Source: Competibacter_A sp037045535 (GTDB lineage Bacteria; Pseudomonadota; Gammaproteobacteria; Competibacterales; Competibacteraceae). Taken from it: DNA of 64,000 nt. Positions 27,469 to 36,462 of this stretch are shown in pieces. Location of the stretch: contig JBAOHI010000072.1 in the NCBI GenBank assembly GCA_037045535.1, positions 62,001-126,000 of the forward strand, given 5' to 3'. The stretch's first letter is position 1. Each line of letters begins with the position of its first letter. The notes below the pieces were generated by a model. It ran no database searches, was not told the origin of the DNA, and was given only the letters and a program-made list of their open reading frames with translations. Both the position numbers and the translations under genes were made by a program.

Positions 27469-29054
27469 GGAGCGCTCTCGGGAAAAAGGTGGCTCAGTTC
27501 CTCGGACAGAGCCTTGCGATCGATCTTGCCGTTGGCGTTGCGCGGTAGGTCGGTCTGACGGGTCATGATTTGCAGTGGAATCATGAAATTGGGCAAATGT
27601 TGCTTGCAGTGGGCGATCAGCTCGTTCGCGTTGAAATCGTCCCGCAGCGGTTTGATCATGGCGATAACCGCTTGGCCCAAAACCGAGTGCGGAACGCCTA
27701 GCGCCGCCGCTTCGGCGATTTGACCGCTACCGTACAGCACCTCTTCGATTTCGGTGGGACTGACCCGATAGCCGGAAGTTTTGATCATGTCGTCCTTGCG
27801 GCCGATGAAGTACAGAAAACCCTCCTCGTCGGCGCGCACCGTGTCACCTGACCAAACCGCCATTTCAACCAGCGGCAAGCCAGGGCTCTGTCCGGGCACG
27901 GGACGAAAGCGTTCGGCAGTCTTGGCCGGATCGTTCCAATAGCCTTGTGAGACCAGCGAACCGCGATGCACCAGTTCACCCGGTTCGCCGGGCGCGCAGG
28001 GAGTACCGTCCTCGCGCACGACCAGGATTTCGACGCTGGGGATGGCTTTGCCGATGGAATCCGGCCGGCGGTCGATTTCTTCGGGAGGCAGATAGGTGGA
28101 TCGAAACGCTTCGGTGAGACCGTACATCAGAAACGGTGTGGTGTTGGGTAAGCGCCGGCGTAAGGCCGCCAGGGTGGCGCGCGGCATCGCACCGCCCGAG
28201 TTGGTGATGTAACGCAAACTTGCGACCGCCGCCGCTGGCCAGTCCAGTTGTGCCAACTGCACCCACATTGGCGGTACCGCCGCCAAGCCGGTGATGTTTT
28301 CGCGGACAACGGTGGCGATCACGTCACGGGGCAGGAGATAATCCATCAGAACGGCACAGGCGCCGGCTGTAAAAGCGGTGGTCAGTTGGCTAAGGCCATA
28401 ATCGAAGCTGAACGGTAGCACCGCGAGGATCCGGTCATCGGGCCGGTTGTTGAGATATTCGACGACGCTTTGGGCGCCGGTCAGCATATTGCGATGTGAG
28501 AGGACCACACCCTTGGGTTTGCCGGTGCTGCCTGAGGTGTAGAGAATCGCCGCCATGTCCACGTCGATGACGCGCGGGGGCTGGCGACTGCCGGAGGCAG
28601 TCAGCAGGGTCTGCCAACCAATGGCCCGCACGGGATAACGGTTCGGCGGAGGAGCGGCCTCATCCACCAACACCAGGGTATGCAGATCGGAACATTCGGC
28701 AAAATAGGGATTGAGCAGGTCTGCCCGGTCGCGGGCCGTGACCAGAATTCTCACATTGCAATCGCGCAAAATATAGGTGACCTGTTCCGGTTTCAGCAGG
28801 GGGTTGATGGGTACGAATACCCCTCCGGCTGAGGCCGTGCCGAAAAGCGCCAAGACCGTTTCCAGGCGTTTGGGCAGATAAACGGCGATCCGTTCCGCTC
28901 GTTTGAGGCCGAACATCAGTAGCCCGTGGGCCACCGCCTGAATCCCTTGAGCCAGTCCGGCATAATCCAGCACCGTTTGCCGATGGACGATGGCAGCAGC
29001 GTCGGAGCGGCGATTCACCTGTTCTAGAATGAGTTCATGCAACAGTCTGACCAT
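27465..29054 (-). CDS. AMP-forming acyl-CoA ligase, exosortase A system-associated
   Basis: A 529-residue ANL-superfamily adenylating enzyme. It has the AMP-binding P-loop ILYTSGSTGKPKGVVLSH near residue 172, the YGLTEAF motif, the WSGDTVRADEEGFLYFIGRKDDMIKTSGYRVSPTEIE hinge region split over the C-terminal half, and the catalytic lysine in PRNANGKIDRKAL near the end. Together with the decarboxylase it forms a two-gene unit found near exosortase A operons and also reminiscent of amino-acid-loading steps in non-ribosomal synthesis. The carboxylate it activates cannot be read from the sequence. Confidence 0.86.
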   Translation of the reverse strand: MVRLLHELILEQVNRRSDAAAIVHRQTVLDYAGLAQGIQAVAHGLLMFGLKRAERIAVYLPKRLETVLALFGTASAGGVFVPINPLLKPEQVTYILRDCNVRILVTARDRADLLNPYFAECSDLHTLVLVDEAAPPPNRYPVRAIGWQTLLTASGSRQPPRVIDVDMAAILYTSGSTGKPKGVVLSHRNMLTGAQSVVEYLNNRPDDRILAVLPFSFDYGLSQLTTAFTAGACAVLMDYLLPRDVIATVVRENITGLAAVPPMWVQLAQLDWPAAAVASLRYITNSGGAMPRATLAALRRRLPNTTPFLMYGLTEAFRSTYLPPEEIDRRPDSIGKAIPSVEILVVREDGTPCAPGEPGELVHRGSLVSQGYWNDPAKTAERFRPVPGQSPGLPLVEMAVWSGDTVRADEEGFLYFIGRKDDMIKTSGYRVSPTEIEEVLYGSGQIAEAAALGVPHSVLGQAVIAMIKPLRDDFNANELIAHCKQHLPNFMIPLQIMTRQTDLPRNANGKIDRKALSEELSHLFPESAP

Positions 29055-29191
29055 GGTGGTTTCGGAGCATTGTATTGTATTGAATTGTTATGCGAGGCTA
29101 ATCGAATGATAGCCCTTCCGAACGGGACGGAACAGACAGATGGATCCGATCCGGTTTTTCTTGTCGGGCGGTAAGCTGAGGAGAAACTTGT

Positions 29192-29443
29192 GTGAATCAC
29201 CAGCCGGGCAAACCGGTGCGATTGCTGCTCTACACAACGAGCGGCTGCCATCTGTGCGAGCGAGCAGAGGCTCTCATCCAACGACGGATGGATGCGTCCC
29301 TCGAATTGGTGGAAATCGCTGACGATGCGGCATTGCTAGAACGATATGGCGTTCGCATTCCAGTACTGTGTCGAGTCGATACCCACCAGGAACTCGATTG
29401 GCCGTTCGACGGGCCGGCGGTCGATCGATTGTTGGCGGTCTAA
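29192..29443 (+). CDS. Glutaredoxin-like protein (DUF836 type)
   Basis: An 83-residue thioredoxin-fold protein with the redox motif CHLC near residue 20 (LLLYTTSGCHLCERAEALI) and the cis-proline segment YGVRIPVLCRVD. This pattern is that of the DUF836/YfbO-like glutaredoxin family, whose partners are not well defined. It starts with GTG at 29192 preceded by GAGGAG. It is divergent from the AMP ligase gene. Confidence 0.75.
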   Translation: MNHQPGKPVRLLLYTTSGCHLCERAEALIQRRMDASLELVEIADDAALLERYGVRIPVLCRVDTHQELDWPFDGPAVDRLLAV

Positions 29444-29469
29444 GCTGTTGCAGCCAGACGGATTTTATA

Positions 29470-29498
29470 TTGCGCTAACACATATCCGATACCATAAT
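29470..29498 (+). promoter_or_regulatory. Possible sigma-70 promoter upstream of FadL-like gene
   Basis: TTGCGC at 29470-29475 and CATAAT at 29493-29498 are spaced by 17 bases. A transcript from here would have a leader of about 200 nt before the ATG at 29706. The rest of this 260-base gap shows nothing else I can name. Confidence 0.35.
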
Positions 29499-29705
29499 CA
29501 AAACGAGGCCGGTTTCGTGAGGAAGGTCAGATTCGGTGGTTTTTCCGACAACCGGGGAGAAGGGTTGTTTTCGAGCATGGTCACTGATGGATCGCCGCAT
29601 CGCTGCTGACGATGAACTGGGGTCAGTGTATCCATGCTCGGTTCAAGTACGCCGGCATGACGATGAATCCTCATCTCGATCTAACCGGTTAAAGAGCACA
29701 ACGTA

Positions 29706-31059
29706 ATGAGAGAGCAATCCCTGCGAGGATCCATTGTTGTTCTTGGCATGGCCGGATTATCGACCTTGACCGGCTATGCGCTCGCTTCGGGCTGTGCAGC
29801 TGACCGAACAGAGCGTCACCGGGCTTGGCCGTGCCTTTGCCGGTGGCAGCTTGCCAAACGATGATGCGTCGGCCGCCTACTTCAATCCTGCCGACATGAT
29901 GCTGGGAAACGGGATCCAGGCGCAAGTGGGTATGACCATTATCGGCATCACTGCGAAGGCTGATAATGCGGGTTCGAGGATTCGCCTGCCGGCCAATCTA
30001 ACGGATGTACTCACCCAACCGTCGGGTACCGTGGTGCCGGTGTTCGTCACCGTGTCGAGTCGGGGGTCTAACGACGACGGCGGTACCGACAACTTCGTGC
30101 CCAATGGATATTATACGATGGATATCGATGACCGAATGCGGTTTGGCTTGAGTCTCACCACGCCGTTCGCGGTCAGCACCGGCTACGGCCAGGGCTGGGT
30201 CGGTCGGTATCATGCCCTCGATTCCGAATTGTTCACCGTGGATATCAATCCTTCCCTCGCTTATCGGGTTAACGATCATTTCTCAGTCGGTGGCGGTGTC
30301 AGTGCTCAATATACCGAGGCCAAACTGACACAGGCCCTGTTCAATCCGTTTAGCCCTACTACGGACGGCTACGGCAAGCTCAAAGGCGATGACTGGGGAT
30401 TCGGCTTCAATGTGGGGGCAACCTACGAATTCGATGCCGATACCCGAGTGGGTCTGAGCTACCGCTCGCGGGTGGAATATACCCTTGAGGGTGATCGTAC
30501 CATCACCCACTGGATTTCGGGGCGCAACGGCGAGACCCCAGCCCGGGTAGACTGGACGGCGCCAGACTGGTTATTGCTGACCGCCTATCGGCGACTCAAC
30601 GACCAATGGGCGGTGATGGGCGGCGTACGCTGGACCGACTGGAGTCTATTCCAGGAATTGCGGATCCAGTATGCCGATGGTTCGGAAACCTTGACCGAGG
30701 AAAAATGGGACGACACATGGACGTTCAATATCGGCGTCAGCTATGACTACAACCCGGCATGGACTTTCCGGGCCGGTTATCAATATGACCAGACGCCAGT
30801 GCGACTCGCCGAGTATCGCACGCCGCGGATTCCCGACAGCGACCGTAATGCGTTTGCGGTCGGTTTTAGCTATCGTCCCAACCCGCGATTGTCGCTGGAT
30901 TTTGGTTATATGTATCTTTTATTCGACGATTCTCGCGTCAATAACACGATCGATCTGCTGCCTGCGCCAGTACCCACCGGTTTGGTGACCGATACGCTAC
31001 TACTGGATTACAACAGCTACGGCAACCTGATTGGTTTGCAAGCCAGTTATAAGTTCTAA
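29706..31059 (+). CDS. FadL-family outer membrane transporter, frameshifted
   Basis: An outer-membrane long-chain fatty acid/hydrocarbon porin of the FadL (OmpP1) family. The signal peptide is coded from the ATG at 29706 (SIVVLGMAGLSTLTGYALA), and the mature FadL N-terminus (QLTEQSVTGLGRAFAGGS, AAYFNPADM) lies in the next frame. One extra T at about 29793, right at the signal cleavage region, explains the shift and gives about 450 residues. Typical FadL sequences follow: MRFGLSLTTPFAVSTGYGQGWVGRYHAL, WGFGFNVGATYEFDADTRVGLSYRS, and a C-terminal strand ending in SYKF. The neighbours are beta-oxidation genes, so it likely imports fatty acids for them. Confidence 0.87.
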
Positions 31060-31090
31060 GCGCTAGGAATCGATCATTAGCCAAATCGGA

Positions 31091-31116
31091 AAAGCCGGGG
31101 TCCGGTCCCCGGCTTT
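31091..31116 (+). terminator. Rho-independent terminator after FadL-like gene
   Basis: A 10-bp perfect stem (31091-31100 with 31107-31116) with a 6-base loop is followed by ATTTTTG. It separates the transporter from the beta-oxidation operon that starts at 31192. Confidence 0.85.
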
Positions 31117-31191
31117 ATTTTTGTTATGAAAAGGGATGCCGGCAGTATTTGCCATGCATTCCGTCAGTCTGAAAAGAGGATATTGACGAAT

Positions 31192-33552
31192 ATGATGATC
31201 GCGGCATCCATTCGCCGGGTGGCGATTCTGGGCGCGGGGGTGATGGGCGCGCAAATCGCCGCCCATCTGGCCAACGCCGACGTGCCGGTGGTGTTGTTCG
31301 ACCTGCCGGCCAGGGACGGTGATCCGAACGGGATCGCGACCAAGGCGATCGCTCAGCTGGCCAAGCTGAATCCGGCGCCGCTGGCGATGCGGGAGCGGGC
31401 CGTGCTAATCCAGCCCGCCAACTACGATCAGCACTTGGAAGAGTTGCGGAGTTGCGATTTGCTGATCGAAGCCATCGCCGAGCGCCCGGACTGGAAAGCA
31501 GCGCTTTATGAGCGCGTCACGCCGTATATTGGCGACCGGGCGATCCTAGCCACCAACACCTCCGGCCTGTCGCTTGGTTCGCTGGCCGAGTCGGTGCCAG
31601 AGAGCTTGCGCCCACGCTTCTGTGGTATCCATTTCTTCAACCCGCCACGCTACATGGCGCTGGTGGAGCTGATTCCCGGCCCGAACACCAATCCAGCTAT
31701 TCTCGACCTGCTGGAAACATTCCTGGTGAGCACCTTGGGCAAGGGCGTGGTCCGGGCCAAGGACACTCCCAATTTCGTCGCCAACCGCATCGGTGTGTTT
31801 TCCATGGCGGTGGCAATCCACTACACGGCCGCATTCGGGTTAAGGCTGGATTTGGTGGACGCGCTGACCGGTCCGGCGATTGGTCGCGCCAAGAGCGCCA
31901 CGTATCGCACTGCCGACATCGTGGGCCTGGATACCATGAGCCATGTGTTCGAGGGTTCGGCGCTGGCCTTGCGCAACGATCCGTGGCGGCACTATTTCAA
32001 TTCGCCCGCTTGGTTGAAAGCGTTGATCGAGAAAGGCGCACTCGGCCAAAAAACTGGCGCCGGCATTTACACCGACAAGGGCAAGCAAGTGCTCGATCCC
32101 GCGACCGGCACCTATCAAGCGGCTGGTGCCAAGCCGGATGAAGCGGTGCATGCCATTCTGAAGATTCGTAACCCCGCCGAGAAATTCGCCGCCCTTCGCG
32201 CCAGCGAGCATCCTCAAGCGCAATTTTTGTGGGCGATCCACCGCGACATATTCCATTATGCGGCGGTGTTACTGACGGAAATTGCCGATACCGCCCGTGA
32301 CGTGGATTTTGCCATCCGCTGGGGTTTTGGCTGGAGTATGGGACCGTTCGAGATCTGGCAGGCAGCCGGCTGGAAACAAGTGACGACCTGGGTCGAGGAC
32401 GATATCGCCGCCGGTAAGGCGATGACGACGGCACCGCTGCCGGCATGGGTCGATCAAGTGGATGGCGTTCACCGGCCAGAAGGCTCCTACTCCGCAGCCG
32501 AGAATGCCTATAAGCCGTGTTCCACCTTGCCGGTTTATCGACGGCAACTGTATCCTGAGCAGGTGTGGGGCGGAGCGCCACATCGCTACGGCGAAACGGT
32601 GTTCGAGAACGGCGGCGTACGGCTGTGGACTACCGGCGACGACATCGGCGTGCTGAGCTTCAAGAGCAAGATGCACGTCATCGGCGACGACGTGCTGGAC
32701 GGAGTGCTGGAAAGCCTGAAAATCGCCGAACGACAGCTCGATGGGCTGGTGCTGTGGCAGACCGAAGCACCGTTCAGCGCAGGTGCCAATCTGGCCCAGG
32801 CCATGTCGGTGGTCTTGGCGGGTGATTTCGCGGCCTTGGAGAACTTTGTTGCCAAATTTCAGCGCGCTACTACCGCGTTGCGTTATTCGGCGATTCCAGT
32901 GGTGGCCGCCACGCAAGGATTGGCGCTCGGGGGCGGTTGCGAGTTCTTGATGCATTGTGATCGGGTGGTGGCCGCGCTGGAAAGCTACATCGGCCTGGTA
33001 GAGGTCGGCGTCGGGGTGATTCCAGCGGGCGGTGGTTGCAAGGAGTTCGCCTTGCGGGCGATGGATGAAGCCAAGGGCGGCGATTTGCTACCGTTCCTGC
33101 GGCCCTACTTTGAAGCGATGGCGATGGCCAAGGTGTCGCGCAGCGCCGAGGAAGCCAAGCAACTCGGTCATCTCAAGCTATCCGACGTGATCGTGTTTAA
33201 CCCCAATGAATTACTGTACGTCGCCAAAATCCAGGTGCGTGCGCTGGTCGAAACCGGTTATCGACCCCCGCAACCGCGCCGGATTCGAGTGGCGGGCCGA
33301 ACCGGCATCGCTGCTTGTCAGATGGCGCTGGTCAACCTGCGCGACGGCGATTTCATCTCGTCCCACGACTACCGCTTGGGCTTGAGTATCGCTCAGGCGC
33401 TGTGTGGTGGCGACGTGGATCCCGATACCCTCGTTGACGAAGCGTGGCTGCTGGGACTGGAACGCAAGGCGTTCGTGGAGCTGGCCAGGAATTCGCTCAC
33501 CCAAGCCCGGATCGAGCAGATGCTCAAGACCGGCAAGCCGCTGCGTAACTGA
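31192..33552 (+). CDS. 3-hydroxyacyl-CoA dehydrogenase / enoyl-CoA hydratase (FadB/FadN-like)
   Basis: A bifunctional fatty acid beta-oxidation enzyme of 786 residues. The NAD-binding dehydrogenase domain comes first (VAILGAGVMGAQIAAHLANADVP near residue 8; HFFNPPRYMALVELIPG; KDTPNFVANRIGVF), followed by a second dehydrogenase C-terminal domain and then an enoyl-CoA hydratase/isomerase domain (QTEAPFSAGANL, ALGGGCEFLMHCDRVVAA, GLVEVGVGVIPAGGGCKE). This order, dehydrogenase before hydratase, is that of the FadN-type enzymes rather than E. coli FadB. Adjacent ATGs at 31192 and 31195 fit the start; the open frame extends to 31126 across the terminator. It is followed 17 bases later by the thiolase gene. 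Confidence 0.92.
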   Translation: MMIAASIRRVAILGAGVMGAQIAAHLANADVPVVLFDLPARDGDPNGIATKAIAQLAKLNPAPLAMRERAVLIQPANYDQHLEELRSCDLLIEAIAERPDWKAALYERVTPYIGDRAILATNTSGLSLGSLAESVPESLRPRFCGIHFFNPPRYMALVELIPGPNTNPAILDLLETFLVSTLGKGVVRAKDTPNFVANRIGVFSMAVAIHYTAAFGLRLDLVDALTGPAIGRAKSATYRTADIVGLDTMSHVFEGSALALRNDPWRHYFNSPAWLKALIEKGALGQKTGAGIYTDKGKQVLDPATGTYQAAGAKPDEAVHAILKIRNPAEKFAALRASEHPQAQFLWAIHRDIFHYAAVLLTEIADTARDVDFAIRWGFGWSMGPFEIWQAAGWKQVTTWVEDDIAAGKAMTTAPLPAWVDQVDGVHRPEGSYSAAENAYKPCSTLPVYRRQLYPEQVWGGAPHRYGETVFENGGVRLWTTGDDIGVLSFKSKMHVIGDDVLDGVLESLKIAERQLDGLVLWQTEAPFSAGANLAQAMSVVLAGDFAALENFVAKFQRATTALRYSAIPVVAATQGLALGGGCEFLMHCDRVVAALESYIGLVEVGVGVIPAGGGCKEFALRAMDEAKGGDLLPFLRPYFEAMAMAKVSRSAEEAKQLGHLKLSDVIVFNPNELLYVAKIQVRALVETGYRPPQPRRIRVAGRTGIAACQMALVNLRDGDFISSHDYRLGLSIAQALCGGDVDPDTLVDEAWLLGLERKAFVELARNSLTQARIEQMLKTGKPLRN

Positions 33553-33569
33553 GGGTGGGAGACTCCATC

Positions 33570-34769
33570 ATGAGCAAGCAAATCCAAGATGCGTACATCG
33601 TGGCTGCGGTGCGCACGCCGGTCGGCAAGGCGCGTGGCGCGTTCCGCAACACTCGTCCGGACGATCTGTTGGCCCACGTCCTGCGGGGTGTGGTGAACCA
33701 GTGTCCAGAGCTGGACCCGAAGCAGATTGGCGATGTGATCGTCGGTTGCGCCATGCCGGAAGGCGAGCAGGGCATGAACGTGGCGCGCATCGGCTTATTA
33801 CTGGCCGGATTGCCAGACAGTGTGCCCGGCCTGACCATCAATCGCTTCTGCGCGTCTGGGGTGCAGGCGGTAGCGCAGGCCGCCGACCGCATCCGGCTGG
33901 GCGAAGCCGGTGTGATGCTGGCTGCTGGCACGGAAACCATGACCATGATCCCGATGGGTGGCAACAAGATCGCCCTCAACCCCGCAGTGTTCGCGAAGGA
34001 TGAGAACATTGGCATCGCTTATGGCATGGGACTGACGGCGGAGAATGTGGCCACGCAATGGAAAATTTCCCGCGAGGATCAGGACGCGTTCGCGGTTGAA
34101 AGTCATCATCGGGCTTCCGCTGCGATGGCGAGCGGCGAGTTCAAACCGGAAATTCTGCCATATACCGCGATCGACCGTTTCCCGGACAGCCAGACGATGC
34201 AGGTGAGAGTCCGCGAGCGGTTGGTGGAAAACGATGAAGGGCCGCGATTCGACTGCAATTTGCAGGCATTGGCCAAGCTCAAGCCGGCGTTCGCCGCCCG
34301 GGGCAGTGTTACCGCCGGCAACAGCTCGCAGATGAGCGACGGTGCCGGCGCGGTGCTGCTGATGAGCGAGCGCCTGGTCAAGCAACTCGGTTTGAAACCG
34401 CTGGCGCGCTTCGTCAGTTACGCGGTGGTGGGTGTATCGCCGCGAATCATGGGGATCGGCCCGATCGCTGCGATTCCCCGCGCCTTGGAATTAGCCGGAC
34501 TACAGCAGGACGATATGGATTGGATCGAGTTAAACGAAGCGTTCGCCGCCCAGAGCTTGGCGGTGATCCGCGGTCTGGGCCTCGATCCGGCCAAGGTCAA
34601 CCCGCTGGGCAGTGCCATTGCGCTCGGTCATCCGCTGGGAGCGACCGGGGCGATACGTGTCGCCACTTTGGTGCATGGCCTCCGTCGGCGTGGGGGCAGA
34701 TACGGTATGGTGACCATGTGCATCGGTACCGGCATGGGGGCGGCTGGCGTGTTCGAGGCGCTGCGATAA
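33570..34769 (+). CDS. fadA: Acetyl-CoA acyltransferase (thiolase)
   Basis: A 399-residue thiolase that cleaves 3-ketoacyl-CoA to acetyl-CoA in beta-oxidation. The nucleophilic Cys is in NRFCASGVQAVAQAADRI near residue 92. The C-terminal catalytic motifs are NPLGSAIALGHPLGATGA and MCIGTGMGAAGVFE. The ATG at 33570 follows GGTGGGAG. It pairs with the upstream bifunctional enzyme to make a complete hydratase-dehydrogenase-thiolase set. Confidence 0.93.
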   Translation: MSKQIQDAYIVAAVRTPVGKARGAFRNTRPDDLLAHVLRGVVNQCPELDPKQIGDVIVGCAMPEGEQGMNVARIGLLLAGLPDSVPGLTINRFCASGVQAVAQAADRIRLGEAGVMLAAGTETMTMIPMGGNKIALNPAVFAKDENIGIAYGMGLTAENVATQWKISREDQDAFAVESHHRASAAMASGEFKPEILPYTAIDRFPDSQTMQVRVRERLVENDEGPRFDCNLQALAKLKPAFAARGSVTAGNSSQMSDGAGAVLLMSERLVKQLGLKPLARFVSYAVVGVSPRIMGIGPIAAIPRALELAGLQQDDMDWIELNEAFAAQSLAVIRGLGLDPAKVNPLGSAIALGHPLGATGAIRVATLVHGLRRRGGRYGMVTMCIGTGMGAAGVFEALR

Positions 34770-34802
34770 TCGATTGCCCTGAAAAGCCGACACCCGTAAA
34801 AA

Positions 34803-34811
34803 TGGTATAAT
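34803..34811 (+). promoter_or_regulatory. Extended -10 promoter element before uspA-like gene
   Basis: TGG immediately followed by TATAAT (34806-34811) makes a consensus extended -10. No clear -35 box is present. It lies 90 bases before the universal stress protein start, in the 130-base gap after the thiolase gene. Confidence 0.45.
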
Positions 34812-34900
34812 TCTTGTGGAAATTCTTGAGTTGACCGTGCTTCGAGGAAGCGCGTGGTGCCATTGACTATCGCCGGTGAGGCGGTTTTGGAGGGGCCGAC

Positions 34901-35338
34901 ATGAGCTATCAACACGTTCTTTTCGCGGCCGATTTTTCCGACGAAGCCTTAAAGGTTGGCGAACGAGCCAAGGACATCGCCGAGAAATGCGGGGCGCGAT
35001 TTAGCATCATTCATGTGGTCGAGGATATGAGCATCAGCTTGGGGGGTGGGTATGAATTGTTGCCGGTGTTACCGGAGTTACCCGACGAAACCCTGCTGCG
35101 AGAATCGCGAGAGGCGCTGGGCGCATTAGCGGAAAAGCTGGGAAGGACAGCGATCAATCTGTGGGTGGTCAACGCGCCTTCCACCAAGGAAGGTATTTTG
35201 GGCGCCGCCAAGGAGCATGGCGCGGATTTGATCGTCGTGGGCAGTCACGGGCGCCATGGGTTGGCGTTGCTATTGGGTTCGACCGCCAACGCCGTGCTGC
35301 ACGGTGCGCCCTGTGACGTGTTGGCGGTGCGAATTTAA
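34901..35338 (+). CDS. Universal stress protein, UspA family
   Basis: A 145-residue single-domain Usp protein. It begins MSYQHVLFAADFSDEALKV and ends with the ATP-loop-like signature VVGSHGRHGLALLLGSTANAVLHGAPCDVLAVR (G-2x-G-9x-G-S/T type, here GSHGRHG and GSTAN). Such proteins accumulate on starvation or other stress. It has its own likely promoter and is not part of the fad operon. Confidence 0.9.
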   Translation: MSYQHVLFAADFSDEALKVGERAKDIAEKCGARFSIIHVVEDMSISLGGGYELLPVLPELPDETLLRESREALGALAEKLGRTAINLWVVNAPSTKEGILGAAKEHGADLIVVGSHGRHGLALLLGSTANAVLHGAPCDVLAVRI

Positions 35339-35390
35339 CGATCCAAGGGAATTCGACCCTGTCCGCGCCATTGAACCGGTGTTGGCGTTT

Positions 35391-35410
35391 GCCAGTAGCG
35401 GGTTACTGGC
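35391..35410. terminator. Stem-loop between convergent uspA-like and EEP genes
   Basis: A 7-bp inverted repeat (35391-35397 with 35404-35410) with a 6-base loop sits between two converging genes. There is no T-tract, so it may be only a weak or factor-assisted terminator. Confidence 0.35.
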
Positions 35411-35424
35411 GTGAGCAGGTCTGA

Positions 35425-36441
35425 TTAAGTCCTTGCTACGAGAGCGGGCAGCAGCGCCAACACCGGGTCATGATCGCTTGCGGGTTCCGCCTGGCTGGGG
35501 GAAGCGTCGCTGTTGACGTGGGGGATGCGCGCCGTTGCGCCGTGCCGCAGGGCGGGGCTGATGAGAATATGATCAAGAGCTTGCGGTTGGCCGCCATGCC
35601 GTCGGGTGTAGCACTGTCCGCGTGGTTGATCCTCCAGCAGATTGTGAAACCACTCGCCCTTGAGCAGCTTCAGCGTCTTGGAGCCCGGCACGTCGTTGAG
35701 ATCGCCCAACAGCACAATGGCTGCCTGGGGATCGCAGGCCAACAGGTCTGCGGCAAATTGATAAACGACCTCGGCTTGGGCGTGGCGCTGTTTCTTAGCG
35801 TAATCCTCCGCGCGGCGAGTCGTCGAACGCATGGATTTGAGATGGCAAACGATGACGAACAGTGACCGTCCCTCCACCTCGAATTCTGCTACCAATGCCT
35901 TGCGGCTGGGAGCCCAATGGCGCTGCCGGTCTCCCGTGAAGGCAGGATGCGTCGGCGCGATGCGGCCAGGATTGAGGGTTAGACGAGGACCGTCACTGCT
36001 GAAGTGGATGCCGGTGTTGTCCTCTGGGCCGGCATCGCCCCGGCCAGGGAAACGTACCCGCGCCGGATCGAACAATAAGCCGACGCGGATATTGGCACCG
36101 ATCATGCCGCCTTCCTGATCGGCCAGTGGTGCGATCTCCCGGTAGGCGTAGGCGGGTCCGCCGACGTCGGTCGCGGTGGCGATCAGGGCTTGGTAGGCTG
36201 GATCGGCCGGAACTCGCGTCCCTAGCGGCCATCGTTGCTCCGCTGCGATTTCTTGCAAGGCCACGATGGCCGGCCCTGCCAAATCGTTCGCGATAATGGC
36301 GCCGAGGCGCTTGAAGCGCGAAGGCGAAGCACTCGCTCCCAGATTACAGAGGTTGAAAGTGGCGATGGTCAACAATGGCGTACCTCGTAAGGGCGATGGC
36401 CTGGTCGAGCGCGAAACCGTGCCGGCTGCTCCCGGTCGCAC
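35425..36441 (-). CDS. Endonuclease/exonuclease/phosphatase (EEP) family protein
   Basis: A 338-residue DNase I-like hydrolase. Motifs in order: TIATFNLCNLG near residue 26, IVALQEIA (catalytic Glu), FVIVCHLKS, VLLGDLNDVPGS (catalytic Asp-x-Asn), DHILIS, and terminal SDHDPVL (catalytic His). There is no clear signal peptide, and the true start may be at LLTIATFN, about 20 codons in. It follows the histidine kinase gene by 21 bases and is probably co-transcribed with it. Its substrate (nucleic acid, phosphodiester or phospholipid) is not evident. Confidence 0.82.
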   Translation of the reverse strand: MRPGAAGTVSRSTRPSPLRGTPLLTIATFNLCNLGASASPSRFKRLGAIIANDLAGPAIVALQEIAAEQRWPLGTRVPADPAYQALIATATDVGGPAYAYREIAPLADQEGGMIGANIRVGLLFDPARVRFPGRGDAGPEDNTGIHFSSDGPRLTLNPGRIAPTHPAFTGDRQRHWAPSRKALVAEFEVEGRSLFVIVCHLKSMRSTTRRAEDYAKKQRHAQAEVVYQFAADLLACDPQAAIVLLGDLNDVPGSKTLKLLKGEWFHNLLEDQPRGQCYTRRHGGQPQALDHILISPALRHGATARIPHVNSDASPSQAEPASDHDPVLALLPALVART

Positions 36442-36462
36442 GGGTCGGGGATGGCGATCGGG

